A DNA stretch of 64,000 bases, taken from Nocardia asteroides (lineage in GTDB: Bacteria; Actinomycetota; Actinomycetes; Mycobacteriales; Mycobacteriaceae). The position numbers and the translations under genes were made by a program. The DNA lies in the NCBI RefSeq assembly GCF_900637185.1, contig NZ_LR134352.1, forward strand, positions 6,748,001-6,812,000, in the 5' to 3' direction. The notes under the pieces were generated by a model. The model was not told where the DNA came from, did not search any database, and saw nothing but the letters and a program-made list of their open reading frames with translations. Shown in pieces: positions 32,638 to 41,027 of the stretch; within the stretch, counting starts at the first letter, position 1, and each line of letters begins with the position of its first letter.

Positions 32638-33288
32638 TCACGGCAGTGCCGCTCTACCCTCTCTGACCAGGCGATCGACGACGGTGCCCATGACCTCTTC
32701 GATCGTCAAGCCCACCAGCAGGTGATCGCGCCATTCGCCGTCCACATCGAGGTAGCGGCGCAGCAGCCCCTCCTCGCGGAAGCCGACATTGCGCAACACC
32801 GCCTGGCTGGCCAGGTTCTCCGGCCGCACCGTGGCCTCCACCCGGTGCAGGCCGACCGGCCCGAAGCAGTGGTCCAGGCCCAGCGCCAGCGCGGCCGTCG
32901 CCACGCCCTGCCCGCCCAGATCCTTGGCCACCCAGTAGCCGATCCAGGCCGAGCGCAGCGCGCCGCGCACGATATTGCCGATGGTGAGCTGGCCGCTGAA
33001 CTGCCCGTCGACCTCGATCACCAGCGGGATCATCGCGCCCCGCCTGGCCTCGGCCTTCAAGCTCGTCCACAGCGAGGGCCAGTTCGACGCGTGGTTGCGC
33101 GCCTCCCAGCTGCCGCGACCGGTGGGCTCCCAGCGTTCCAGATGGTCCCGATCGCGCAGCCGGATCCGGCTCCAGGCCGCGGCGTCGCGGAACCGCACCG
33201 GCCGCAGCGTGACCTGACCGCCCGCCACGACCACCGGGCCGAGCCGGGCCGGCCATCCGGGATGCTGACCTGCCCGGAATACGTTCAT
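32638..33288 (-). CDS. rimJ: GNAT-family N-acetyltransferase, RimJ-like
   Basis: A 216-residue acetyltransferase of the RimJ/RimL group, which acetylates protein N-termini. Visible GNAT parts are the LRPVRFRDAAAWSRIR strand-helix, the acetyl-CoA loop KDLGGQGVATAAL (Q/RxxGxG/A) and the C-terminal VEATVRPENLASQAVLRNVGF. It matches Rv0995 in place and sequence type. ATG 33288 fits homologues beginning MNV; the GTG at 33297 is another option. It is 12 bp from the Glp stop, so it is in the same operon. Confidence 0.88.
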   Translation of the reverse strand: MNVFRAGQHPGWPARLGPVVVAGGQVTLRPVRFRDAAAWSRIRLRDRDHLERWEPTGRGSWEARNHASNWPSLWTSLKAEARRGAMIPLVIEVDGQFSGQLTIGNIVRGALRSAWIGYWVAKDLGGQGVATAALALGLDHCFGPVGLHRVEATVRPENLASQAVLRNVGFREEGLLRRYLDVDGEWRDHLLVGLTIEEVMGTVVDRLVREGRAALP

Positions 33289-33300
33289 CGACTCCACGTT

Positions 33301-34560
33301 TCAGCCGCGCTGCGCCAGGAACGCGACCCGGACCTCGTCACCGGTGCGGAAATCGGTGTCGTCGGGATCGACCACGATCAGGCTGTTGGCCTCGGCCAAG
33401 GTCGCCAGCAGGTGCGACGACCCGTTGGTGCCGTTGCCCAGCGGCTGCACCAGGTAGTCGCCGGTGGCCTCGTCGCGCAGCAGCTGCGCGCGCAGGTAGC
33501 CCTTGCGCCCCGGCATCGACGTGATCGGAGTGATGGTGCGCGCGTTGACGATCCGGCGCATCGGCTGCCTGCGGCCCAGCGCGATCCGGATCAGCGGACG
33601 CACCATCACCTCGAAGACCACCAGCGCGCTCACCGGATTCGACGGCAGCAGGAAGGTCGGCACCTCGTCGCGGCCCAGCCGCCCGAAGCCCTGCACCGAA
33701 CCGGGGTGCATCGCCACCCGGTCCACCTCCAGCTCACCGAGCCCGTCGAGCGCCTCGCGCACCTGCTCCGAGGCCCAGCCGCCGACCGCGCCGGCGATCA
33801 CCACGACCTCCGAGCGCACCAGCTGGCCCTCGACCACATCGCGCAGCCTGCGCGGATCGGCGCTGACGATGCCGACCCGGTTCACGTCGGCGCCCGCGTC
33901 GCGCGCGGCGGCGGCCAGCGCGTAGGAGTTCACGTCGTAGACCTGGCCCGGTCCCGGCGTGCGATCGATATCGATCAGCTCGCCACCGATGGAGATCACC
34001 GACAGCCGGGGACGCGGGTGGACCAGCACCTTGTCCTGGCCGACCGCGGCCAGCAGGCCCACCTGCGCGGCGCCGATGATGGTGCCCGCGCGCACTGCCA
34101 CGTCGCCGGGCTGCACGTCGTCGCCGATGCGGCGCACGTAGTCGCCGGAACGGACGGGCTCGAACACCTTGATCCTGGCCCGGCCGCCGTCGGTGAAGTC
34201 CACCGGCAGCACCGCGTCGGCCAGGGTCGGCAGCGGGGCTCCGGTGTCGACGCGCACGGTCTGGCGCGGCTGCAACCGGATGGGCTGGCGGGAACCGGCC
34301 ACCACCTCGCCGACCACCGGCAGGGTGAGGTCGATCAGTTCGCCCTCTTCGTCGCGCACATCGGTCCCCGCGGCGGCGACGTCGACGCTGCGCACCGCGT
34401 ACCCGTCGATGGCGGCCTGATCGAAGCCGGGCAGCGGGCGCTCGGTGACGACGTCCTCCGCGCACAGCAGACCCTGGGCCTCGGATATCGCGACCCGGAC
34501 CGGCCTGGGTGCGACCGCGGCCGCGGTGACCTTGATCAGCTGATCCTCAACCGAGCGCAT
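33301..34560 (-). CDS. glp: MoeA-family, gephyrin-like protein Glp
   Basis: A 419-residue MoeA-type protein: the N-terminal domain I/II (SVEDQLIKVTAAAVAP; GFDQAAIDGYAV), the MPT-binding domain III (PRLSVISIGGELIDI), and a C-terminal beta domain. MoeA inserts molybdate into the cofactor. The actinobacterial copy next to sepX/glpR is the Glp form, reported to work in cell division and polar growth, and this neighbourhood (galU, glp, rimJ, glpR) supports that. Both roles remain possible. ATG 34560 with GGAG at good spacing is preferred over an upstream frame of 14 codons. Confidence 0.85.
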   Translation of the reverse strand: MRSVEDQLIKVTAAAVAPRPVRVAISEAQGLLCAEDVVTERPLPGFDQAAIDGYAVRSVDVAAAGTDVRDEEGELIDLTLPVVGEVVAGSRQPIRLQPRQTVRVDTGAPLPTLADAVLPVDFTDGGRARIKVFEPVRSGDYVRRIGDDVQPGDVAVRAGTIIGAAQVGLLAAVGQDKVLVHPRPRLSVISIGGELIDIDRTPGPGQVYDVNSYALAAAARDAGADVNRVGIVSADPRRLRDVVEGQLVRSEVVVIAGAVGGWASEQVREALDGLGELEVDRVAMHPGSVQGFGRLGRDEVPTFLLPSNPVSALVVFEVMVRPLIRIALGRRQPMRRIVNARTITPITSMPGRKGYLRAQLLRDEATGDYLVQPLGNGTNGSSHLLATLAEANSLIVVDPDDTDFRTGDEVRVAFLAQRG

Positions 34561-34605
34561 CGAGCTCCTGTGTCTATCGGCGACTGCCTGCCTGTTGTCC
34601 AACCG

Positions 34606-35532
34606 CTATGCGTTCGGGGCCTGAGGGTCCCACTCCGGGCTGAGCCGGAAGTTCAGCCACTCACGCAGTTGCGGACCGTATTCCTCCCGCTCGAGGGCGA
34701 AATCCACGGCAGCTCGAAGATAGCCGCCCGGGTTACCCAAATCGTGGCGCGACCCACGGTGGACGACCACATGGACCGGGTGTCCCTCGGCGATCAGCAG
34801 CGCGATGGCATCGGTGAGCTGCAGTTCACCGCCCGCGCCCGGCTCGATCCGGCGCAGCGCGTCGAAGATCGCCCGGTCGAGCAGGTAGCGTCCGGCGGCG
34901 GCGAAGGTCGACGGCGCGTCGGCCAGCTCGGGCTTCTCGACCATGCCCCTGACCCGGAGGACATCGGCCTCGGCGCCCTCGGTGAGATCCTCCACGTCGA
35001 ACACGCCGTACGCGCTGACCTGCGACTTCGGCACGTCGATGGCGCACAGCACCGACCCGCCGCGCTCGCGGCGCACCCGGCTCATCGTCTCCAGGACGCC
35101 GCACGGCAGCACCAGGTCGTCGGGCAGCAGCACGGCGATGGCCGCTTCGTCGGCGTCGAGGACGGCCTCGGCCTGGGCCACCGCGTGCCCGAGGCCCAGC
35201 GGCTCCTCCTGCACGACCGAGGTCACGTCGAGCAGGCCCGGCGCCTTGCGGACCTTCTCCAGCAGCGCGAACTTGCCGCGCTCGGCCAGGGTGCTCTCCA
35301 GCACCAGATCTTCGACGAAGTGCGCGACGACACCGTCCTTGCCGGGCGAGGTGACGATCACCAGCCGGTCGGCGCCAGAGTCGGCGGCCTCGGCGGCGAC
35401 GAGTTCGATACCGGGGGTGTCGACCACCGGCAGCAATTCCTTGGGCACCGTCTTGGTGGCAGGCAGAAACCGCGTCCCGAGTCCGGCCGCGGGTACCACC
35501 GCAGTGCGGAAACCGGAAGTCTTGTCTGTCAT
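34606..35532 (-). CDS. galU: UTP-glucose-1-phosphate uridylyltransferase GalU
   Basis: A 308-residue nucleotidyltransferase making UDP-glucose for cell-wall, trehalose and glycan synthesis. The signature VVPAAGLGTRFLPATKTVPKELLPV gives the nucleotide loop and catalytic Arg/Lys; GSVLCAIDVP and RGMVEKP follow. Length is normal. ATG 35532 follows AGGG at 7 nt; ATG 35538 is 2 codons upstream. First gene of the galU-glp-rimJ-glpR cluster, 45 bp before glp, divergent from the folate gene. Confidence 0.95.
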   Translation of the reverse strand: MTDKTSGFRTAVVPAAGLGTRFLPATKTVPKELLPVVDTPGIELVAAEAADSGADRLVIVTSPGKDGVVAHFVEDLVLESTLAERGKFALLEKVRKAPGLLDVTSVVQEEPLGLGHAVAQAEAVLDADEAAIAVLLPDDLVLPCGVLETMSRVRRERGGSVLCAIDVPKSQVSAYGVFDVEDLTEGAEADVLRVRGMVEKPELADAPSTFAAAGRYLLDRAIFDALRRIEPGAGGELQLTDAIALLIAEGHPVHVVVHRGSRHDLGNPGGYLRAAVDFALEREEYGPQLREWLNFRLSPEWDPQAPNA

Positions 35533-35599
35533 GCGCATACCCTATCCATTCAGCTGCCGTCCGATCGCCCGTCGCGACGATCCGGCGTCGGCAAGAGCT

Positions 35600-35605
35600 T
35601 AGGGT
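35600..35605 (+). promoter_or_regulatory. -10 element, leaderless promoter of the folate cyclo-ligase gene
   Basis: TAGGGT (TAnnnT) ends 7 nt before GTG 35613 with no ribosome binding site. An upstream in-frame GTG at 35604 overlaps the -10 and is unlikely to be transcribed. Confidence 0.5.
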
Positions 35606-35612
35606 GGTCGCT

Positions 35613-36197
35613 GTGGAGATGCCCGGTGAGCGCACCAAATATGCGTGGCGCAGCCACATCCTCGCCGCGCGCGCACAGGTCACGCCGTCCGAGCACGCCG
35701 TCGAAGCCGCAGCGCTGGCGGCCGCGATCGGCCCGCTGGCCGGGGCGGACGACGTGGTCTGCGCCTACGTTCCGATCCGCGGCGAACCCGGCGATCTGCG
35801 CATGCTCGACGCGCTGCGTGTGCGCGACGCCACAGTGTTGCTGCCGGTGACCGGCGAACCCGGCCCGCTGAGCTGGGCGCGCTACGAGGGCGCCGATTCG
35901 CTGCGCAAGGCCCGCTTCGGCCTGCGCGAGCCGACGACGCCGACCCTGCCGCCCGAGACCGTCGCCACCGCCACGACGATCCTGGTGCCCGCGCTGGCGG
36001 TGGACCGGCGCGGTGTCCGGCTCGGTCGCGGCGCCGGCTACTACGACCGGACGCTGGGCGCCGCCGGTTCCGGCGCGCGCCTGATCGCCGTGGTGCGCGA
36101 TGATGAACTCGTCGACCACTTGCCGGAGGAGCCGCACGACCGGCGGATGGGCTGGGCACTGACGCCCGGCGGCGGCCTGTGCGAACTCGGGCGCTGA
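35613..36197 (+). CDS. 5-formyltetrahydrofolate cyclo-ligase
   Basis: A 194-residue ATP-dependent enzyme that converts 5-formyl-THF to 5,10-methenyl-THF, recycling folate. The signature is GRGAGYYDRTL near 145, with the earlier ATP region CAYVPIRGEPG. It matches Rv0992c in place. GTG 35613 is chosen because a -10 sits 7 nt before it; GTG 35604 would add three residues. Confidence 0.92.
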   Translation: MEMPGERTKYAWRSHILAARAQVTPSEHAVEAAALAAAIGPLAGADDVVCAYVPIRGEPGDLRMLDALRVRDATVLLPVTGEPGPLSWARYEGADSLRKARFGLREPTTPTLPPETVATATTILVPALAVDRRGVRLGRGAGYYDRTLGAAGSGARLIAVVRDDELVDHLPEEPHDRRMGWALTPGGGLCELGR

Positions 36198-36288
36198 CCG
36201 GCCGGTTTCCCCGGAATGAAAAGGCGATTCGCAACGTTGGCAGTGTCGGCGGTAGAGTGCTAGATCGACGAGACTTGCGGAGGATCCT

Positions 36289-36573
36289 GTGCCAACTTAT
36301 TCATACGCGTGCACCGAGTGTGACAACCGCTTCGACATCGTTCAGTCCTTCTCCGACGACACACTGACGGAATGCCCGCAGTGTTCCGGGAAGCTGCGGA
36401 AGCTGTTCAACTCGGTCGGCATCGTTTTCAAGGGCAGCGGTTTCTACCGCACCGACAGCCGGGGTGGCGCGTCCACCGCGAGCGAGCCCGCCAAGTCGTC
36501 CTCGTCGGACAGCAGCGGCAACGGCAGCTCGGCGGCCACCAGCACCAGCTCCACCCCCGCCGCCGCCAGCTGA
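36289..36573 (+). CDS. FmdB-family zinc ribbon protein (Ruc-like redox-regulated chaperone)
   Basis: A 94-residue protein: a zinc ribbon with Cys8-x2-Cys11 and Cys29-x2-Cys32, then a disordered Ser/Ala/Thr-rich tail from about 60. The architecture equals Rv0991c (Ruc), reported as a redox-controlled chaperone that prevents aggregation when its zinc cysteines are oxidised. Conserved synteny with the folate cyclo-ligase gene supports orthology. GTG start with GGAGGA 5 nt upstream; a TAGAGT -10 lies at 36253-36258. Confidence 0.88.
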   Translation: MPTYSYACTECDNRFDIVQSFSDDTLTECPQCSGKLRKLFNSVGIVFKGSGFYRTDSRGGASTASEPAKSSSSDSSGNGSSAATSTSSTPAAAS

Positions 36574-36584
36574 TACTTCCCGAT

Positions 36585-36611
36585 TTGTCCACAGCCCCGT
36601 AGTTGTCCACA
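36585..36611 (+). promoter_or_regulatory. Two consensus DnaA boxes (TTGTCCACA)
   Basis: TTGTCCACA at 36585-36593 and 36603-36611, same orientation, 18 bp apart, in the 89-bp gap between the FmdB and SAF genes. This is the strong actinobacterial DnaA box. They could control the SAF gene or titrate DnaA. Confidence 0.65.
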
Positions 36612-36662
36612 ACCTGGACTTTCGGCGGCTTTCGCGCACTGCCACGCTCCTAGGCTTCGGGC

Positions 36663-37334
36663 ATGACTCGCAGTCTCGCCGATCTGGGACGTGGCAGTTC
36701 CTGGCGCTTCGCCCTCGGTAACCGCCCCGCGTGGGCCGATGCCCTGCTCGCCCGCCGTCTGGCCGCCGGTGCGCTCGCCCTGCTCGCACTGGCCCTGTTC
36801 GTACGCGGTGACCCCGGCGCCGCCCGGCACACCGTCGTAGTCGCCGCCCGTGACCTCGCACCGGGCAGGCTGCTGACCGCCGACGATCTGCGCCTCGACG
36901 AACGCGAATCCCGTTCCCTGCCTTCGGGTTCAGCCACCGATACCGCCGCCCTGCTCGGCGCCACACTCACCGGCGCGATGCGCGCGGGCGAGACCTTCAC
37001 CGATCTGCGGGTGGTCGGCCCGCGTCTGGCCGCGGCCGCGGCGGGCAGCCCCGAGGCCAGGATCGTGCCCATCCGGCTGGCCGATCCGGCGGTGGCCGAG
37101 GTGTTGCGCGCGGGCGATCGGGTCGACGTGGTCGGCGTCGAGGACGCGGGCGGACCGGGCGCGAGCAAACCGGCCCGCACCCTGGCGACCGACGCCGCCG
37201 TGGTGCTGGTCACCACGAGCGGCGAGCGGCGCTCGGGTACGGAACGGGTGGTCCTGGTCGCGCTGGACGCCCACAACGCCACGGCGGTGGCGGGCGCGTC
37301 GCTGCGCACCGCGCTCACCGTCGTCTTCCACTGA
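36663..37334 (+). CDS. SAF-domain (CpaB/RcpC-like) membrane-anchored protein
   Basis: A 223-residue protein with one N-terminal membrane helix (about 31-48), then a SAF domain (VVVAARDLAPGRLLTADDLRLDERE) and a second beta region (VPIRLADPAVAEVLRAGDRVDVVGVE), the layout of Flp-pilus assembly protein CpaB. In actinobacteria this gene sits next to mscL rather than a pilus locus, so a pilus role is not shown. It follows the DnaA box pair and precedes mscL by 159 bp. Confidence 0.82.
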   Translation: MTRSLADLGRGSSWRFALGNRPAWADALLARRLAAGALALLALALFVRGDPGAARHTVVVAARDLAPGRLLTADDLRLDERESRSLPSGSATDTAALLGATLTGAMRAGETFTDLRVVGPRLAAAAAGSPEARIVPIRLADPAVAEVLRAGDRVDVVGVEDAGGPGASKPARTLATDAAVVLVTTSGERRSGTERVVLVALDAHNATAVAGASLRTALTVVFH

Positions 37335-37493
37335 CGCGTGGGCACGGCTCGCGGATCCCGCCCTGAATCAGTTCGCGAGAAATTTGCCGCAATGCTGGTT
37401 AGCATCACACACGAACCTGCTCGACCGTTTCACAGCATTCGAACCTGGAGCACAGTGCCCCCGGCCCGCTCCTAGACGAAGGAGACATCGGCA

Positions 37494-37901
37494 ATGCTCA
37501 AAGGTTTCAAAGACTTCCTGCTCCGCGGCAATGTGATCGACCTGGCGGTCGCCGTCGTGATGGGTACCGCGTTCGTCGCGATCGTCACCGCGTTCACCAC
37601 CGGGATCATCAACCCGCTGCTCGCGGTGTTCGGCGATACCAACGAGATGGGACTCGGCATCCAGCTGGTCGCCGACAAGCCCGCGACCTTCATCGCGATC
37701 GGACCCATCATCACCGCGTTCATCAATTTCCTGATGATCGCCGTCATCCTGTACTTCGTCCTGGTGCTGCCCGCCACCATGGCCAAGAAGCGCTTCTCCA
37801 AGGCCGACGAGGTGCTTTCCGACAACGAGGTGCTGATCCAGATCCGGGACCTGCTCTCCGAGCGCGACGCCAGCTCCGAGGGCGGCAAGCACAGCTACTG
37901 A
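37494..37901 (+). CDS. mscL: Large-conductance mechanosensitive channel MscL
   Basis: A 135-residue channel that opens under membrane tension. The N-terminal amphipathic helix MLKGFKDFLLRGNVIDLAVAV, the first membrane helix with GTAFVAIVTAF, a periplasmic loop, the second helix (about 70-95) and the charged C-terminal helix are all present. Size is normal for a MscL homopentamer subunit. GGAG lies 9 nt before the ATG. Confidence 0.96.
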   Translation: MLKGFKDFLLRGNVIDLAVAVVMGTAFVAIVTAFTTGIINPLLAVFGDTNEMGLGIQLVADKPATFIAIGPIITAFINFLMIAVILYFVLVLPATMAKKRFSKADEVLSDNEVLIQIRDLLSERDASSEGGKHSY

Positions 37902-37918
37902 GTTCCGTTCGCCGAGAA

Positions 37919-37958
37919 GGGAATCGGGGCCGGCCCCGTGGACCGAGCCCCGATTCCC
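37919..37958. terminator. Bidirectional terminator between mscL and porin genes
   Basis: 12-bp perfect arms GGGAATCGGGGC/GCCCCGATTCCC with a 16-nt loop, between the convergent mscL and porin unit. Confidence 0.8.
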
Positions 37959-37971
37959 CCGCGCTGACGAA

Positions 37972-38616
37972 TCAGCCGAGGCTGAACGGCTGGCCCCACA
38001 GGGTGACCCAGCTGATCACGTTGTCGGTCTCCACCTCCACGCTCACGAACGAGCGGGCCTGGGCATAACCGCCACAGCCGGACAGCCCGATGGTCTCGTC
38101 GGCCCAGGTGACCGAGCCGCTGCCGTTCTTGAAGGCGTTGCGGGTCTTGTGCGATTCCTCGCCGTAGTCGTCGGGCATCTCCAGGTCGAGTACGTAGAAG
38201 GACTTCGACTGGCCGGGGCCGAGCGAGAGCGCACCGCCGCCGAGGCCCACCGCGCCACCGGAGTCGAACCCGCCCTCGGCCTGCGGACCGCCGCCCTCGA
38301 TGTTGACCTGGCAGCCGACGGTGTAGCCGGGGAAGATCTTGCCGCCGCCCCCGCCCGACACCGTGACCTGCGCACTGCCCGACACCCACGCATTCCGGTG
38401 CGCGGGAGTGGATCCCATCGAAGGATTGATGTTCGCGGACTCCCCGACCATGCTGATGTCGACGACGGTGCCGTCGGAGAGGGTTTTGCTGATATGCCCG
38501 CCCGGCAGCGGGATGAAGGTGTCGGCGTGCGCCGCACCCGTGGAGAACAAGCCCAACGCCATGGTCGCCGCGGCGGTGAGACCGGCCGCGCGCGCCATGC
38601 TGCCAACATTGATCAT
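37972..38616 (-). CDS. MspA-family porin subunit, type A (copy 1)
   Basis: A 214-residue outer-membrane (mycomembrane) porin subunit with a signal peptide cleaved at AHA-DTF. The mature protein has MspA features: DTFIPLPGG start, GSxPAHRNAWVSGSAQV, GYTVGCQVNI, the glycine-rich barrel insert (about 105-130) and the C-terminal NVISWVTLWGQPFSLG. In Nocardia farcinica two such proteins, NfpA and NfpB, form one hetero-oligomeric channel, and the type B gene just upstream fits that. The start at ATG 38616 matches its paralogue (MIN...). Confidence 0.9.
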   Translation of the reverse strand: MINVGSMARAAGLTAAATMALGLFSTGAAHADTFIPLPGGHISKTLSDGTVVDISMVGESANINPSMGSTPAHRNAWVSGSAQVTVSGGGGGKIFPGYTVGCQVNIEGGGPQAEGGFDSGGAVGLGGGALSLGPGQSKSFYVLDLEMPDDYGEESHKTRNAFKNGSGSVTWADETIGLSGCGGYAQARSFVSVEVETDNVISWVTLWGQPFSLG

Positions 38617-38676
38617 CACTGGTGACCCCTCGAGGGTGAATTCGTGTGAACTAGCGAGAATTTCGTCGGCTCGTGT

Positions 38677-39345
38677 TCAGCCGATGCTGAAAGGCATGCC
38701 GTACAGGGTGGTCTTGGAGTAGTGGTCACCGATGATCTCGACCACCGTGTACGACCGGGCCTGGGCATAGCCCGCGCACCCCTGGACCTGGATCTCGGCG
38801 TCCTGGTACTCCACCGAGTAGACGCCCGGCTTCAGAATGTCCTTCGAGCTGATCTGGGCGAAGGCCACCTCACCAGGACCGAGATCGAGGCCGATGGAGG
38901 CCTCACCGATCGGGCCGTCGCTGTCGAGGCCGAGGCCGACCTGGCCGCCGATCGCGTCGTCACCGATGCTCACCTGGCACCCCACGAGGTAGCCCGTACT
39001 CAGCTGCGACGCACCGTGTGTCGACGAATTGTTGGAGCCGGGGCGGTTGGACGGCCCGTTCCACGGACCCACCTCGCCCTCCGGCGTGACCTGCACATCG
39101 GCGCGCGCGGTGCCCGAGACCCAGACGACGCGGCCCGCGCCGTTGGCGGCCAGCGACGGGGAGACGACAGCGCTCTCACCGGTCCGAATGACGGTGACGC
39201 CGGGACCGTTCTTCTGCCCGTCCGGCAAGGGCACGAAGGTATCCGCGTCGGCAGCGCCGGTCGACAGCAGGCCGATCGTCACGGCCACCGCGGCGCCGGC
39301 GCTCCAGGCGCCACGACGCACGCGGGTGGTGCGGTTCTCGCTCAT
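38677..39345 (-). CDS. MspA-family porin subunit, type B (copy 1)
   Basis: A 222-residue porin subunit with signal peptide cleaved near ADA-DTF, then VPLPDGQK, the VVWVSGTA strand, GYLVGCQVSI, and the ending SKTTLYGMPFSIG. It differs from type A by an added loop (EGEVGPWNGPSNRPGSNNSS, about 100-120) and a shorter gap near the barrel. First gene of unit 1 (B then A). GAGGGGAAG precedes the ATG. The upstream 275 bp holds the leader and terminator of the second unit. Confidence 0.9.
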   Translation of the reverse strand: MSENRTTRVRRGAWSAGAAVAVTIGLLSTGAADADTFVPLPDGQKNGPGVTVIRTGESAVVSPSLAANGAGRVVWVSGTARADVQVTPEGEVGPWNGPSNRPGSNNSSTHGASQLSTGYLVGCQVSIGDDAIGGQVGLGLDSDGPIGEASIGLDLGPGEVAFAQISSKDILKPGVYSVEYQDAEIQVQGCAGYAQARSYTVVEIIGDHYSKTTLYGMPFSIG

Positions 39346-39567
39346 ACTTCCCCTCGAGGTGTACGCAAAATCGACCTCGACCATCGAGGCCGATATCTGT
39401 GTTGCGCCCGGGCCCAGCCGAAACGGGTCCGCGGACCGCGTTGCTGGCAACAGGGCGGACTCGCCCAGCCGGGAGGTGTATCGAGAAAGCTGAATAGCAC
39501 GATTTCGCCACAAACATAATGAGACGACCCCGCAATGTCCAGCGCCGAGTATGCCGACGGCACAACA

Positions 39568-39599
39568 AACGGGCCGGTCGCTTTCGCGGCCGGCCCGTT
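39568..39599 (-). terminator. Terminator between the two porin units
   Basis: 10-bp arms AACGGGCCGG/CCGGCCCGTT with a 12-nt loop, followed in the gene direction by TGTTGTG. It ends the A subunit gene of unit 2 and separates the two transcription units. Confidence 0.75.
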
Positions 39600-39621
39600 G
39601 TCGGGTTGGTGATCGAGCAGA

Positions 39622-40281
39622 TCAGCCCAGGCTGAACGGCTGACCCCACAGGGTCACCCAGCTGATGACGTTGTCGGTCTCGACCTCGACGCTGACGAAG
39701 GCGCGAGCCTGCGCGTAGCCGCCGCAGCCGGTGAGGCCGATGGTCGAGTCGGACCAGGTGACCGAGCCGGAGCCGTTCTTGAACTTGTTGTTCTTGCCGT
39801 GCGACTCGGAGCCGTAGTCGTCGGCCTTCTCGATGTCGAGGATGTAGAACGACTTGGACTGGCCGGGGCCGAGCGAGAGCTCGCCGCCGGTGCCGACGCC
39901 ACCGGAAGCGTTGCCCTCCCAGTCGCTTTCGACGGTCGCGTCGCCGGAGACACCGCCGCCGGCGATGTTCACCTGGCAACCCACGGTGTAGCCCGGGTAG
40001 ATCTTGCCGCTGCCGCCGTCGGAGACGGTGACCTGCGCGCTACCGGAGACCCACGCGTTGCGGTGGACCGGGGTGGAGCCCATCGACGGGTTGATGTTGG
40101 CCGACTCGCCCACCAGGCTGATGTCGACGACGGTGCCGTCGGAGAGGACCTTGGTGATGTGTCCGCCCGGCAGCGGAACGAAGGTGTCGGCGTTGGCCGC
40201 GCCCGTGGAGAACAGGCCGACAGCCACGGTGGCCGCGGCGCCGACGCCCGCCATCCGCGCCATGAACGTACGGTTGATCAT
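39622..40281 (-). CDS. MspA-family porin subunit, type A (copy 2)
   Basis: A 219-residue paralogue of the porin at 37972-38616. They share the signal peptide motif (ANA-DTF), the VPLPGGHI start, NPSMGSTPVHRNAWVSGSAQV, and the NVISWVTLWGQPFSLG end, but differ in the barrel loop (SGDATVESDWEGNAS here). ATG 40281 starts MINRTF. It is the second gene of unit 2, 65 bp after type B. The GGG-rich ribosome site lies before the ATG. Confidence 0.9.
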   Translation of the reverse strand: MINRTFMARMAGVGAAATVAVGLFSTGAANADTFVPLPGGHITKVLSDGTVVDISLVGESANINPSMGSTPVHRNAWVSGSAQVTVSDGGSGKIYPGYTVGCQVNIAGGGVSGDATVESDWEGNASGGVGTGGELSLGPGQSKSFYILDIEKADDYGSESHGKNNKFKNGSGSVTWSDSTIGLTGCGGYAQARAFVSVEVETDNVISWVTLWGQPFSLG

Positions 40282-40346
40282 TGGTTTTGTCCCTCGAAGA
40301 GTGAGTTCGCCGTAGCGAGAAGAAGATTCGTACCGGTTCGAAGACG

Positions 40347-41027
40347 TCAGCCGATGCTGAACGGCATGCCGTAGAGGGTGGTCTTCGAGTAGTGGTCGCC
40401 GATGATCTCGACCACGGTGTACGCCCGGGCCTGCGCGTAGCCGGCGCAGCCCTGGATCTCGATCTCCGCGTCCTGGTAATCGACGGCGTAGGTGCCCGCC
40501 TTCTGGATGTCCTTCGAGCTGATCTGCACGAACTTGACCTCGCCCGGGCCCAGGTTGACACCGATGGAACCGCCGGCGCTCACGCCACCGGTGCTCACGC
40601 CACCGGAGACGCCGGCGCCGATCGCGTCGTCGGCGATGCTCACCTGGCAACCGACGATGTAGCCGGTGTTCAGCTGGGAGGTGCCGTGGGTGGAGGAGTT
40701 GTTCGAGCCGGGACGGCCGGACGGGCCGTTCCAGGGACCGACCTCACCCTCGGGGGTGTCGGCGACCTCGGCGATCGCGGAGCCCGAGACCCACACGACG
40801 CGGCCCGCGCCGTTGGCGGCCATGGACGGCGAGATCAGGGCGCTCTCGTGGGTGCGGGTGATGGTGACGCCCGCAGGGCTCACCTTCTGGCCGTCCGGCA
40901 ACGGCACGAAGGTATCGGCATTGGCGGCACCGGTCGACAGCAGGCCGAAAGCCACGGCGGCCGCGGCAGCGCCGACGCCCGCGGCACGGGCTCCGCGGCG
41001 CACACCGGTGGTGCGGTTCTCGCTCAT
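40347..41027 (-). CDS. MspA-family porin subunit, type B (copy 2)
   Basis: A 226-residue paralogue of the porin at 38677-39345, with nearly identical signal peptide, EGEVGPWNGPSGRPGSNNSS loop and SKTTLYGMPFSIG end. The Gly/Val/Ser-rich insert (GVSGGVSTGGVSAGG) replaces the shorter segment in copy 1. It heads unit 2 and is preceded by a long leader (41028 onward). The four genes thus form B-A, B-A, a tandem duplication of a two-gene unit. Confidence 0.9.
   Translation of the reverse strand: MSENRTTGVRRGARAAGVGAAAAAVAFGLLSTGAANADTFVPLPDGQKVSPAGVTITRTHESALISPSMAANGAGRVVWVSGSAIAEVADTPEGEVGPWNGPSGRPGSNNSSTHGTSQLNTGYIVGCQVSIADDAIGAGVSGGVSTGGVSAGGSIGVNLGPGEVKFVQISSKDIQKAGTYAVDYQDAEIEIQGCAGYAQARAYTVVEIIGDHYSKTTLYGMPFSIG

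Noticed and set aside
32722..35850. 3.1-kb open frame on the plus strand opposite rimJ, glp and galU
   Set aside because: Antisense shadow of three well-recognised genes; low-complexity His/Gln/Arg composition.
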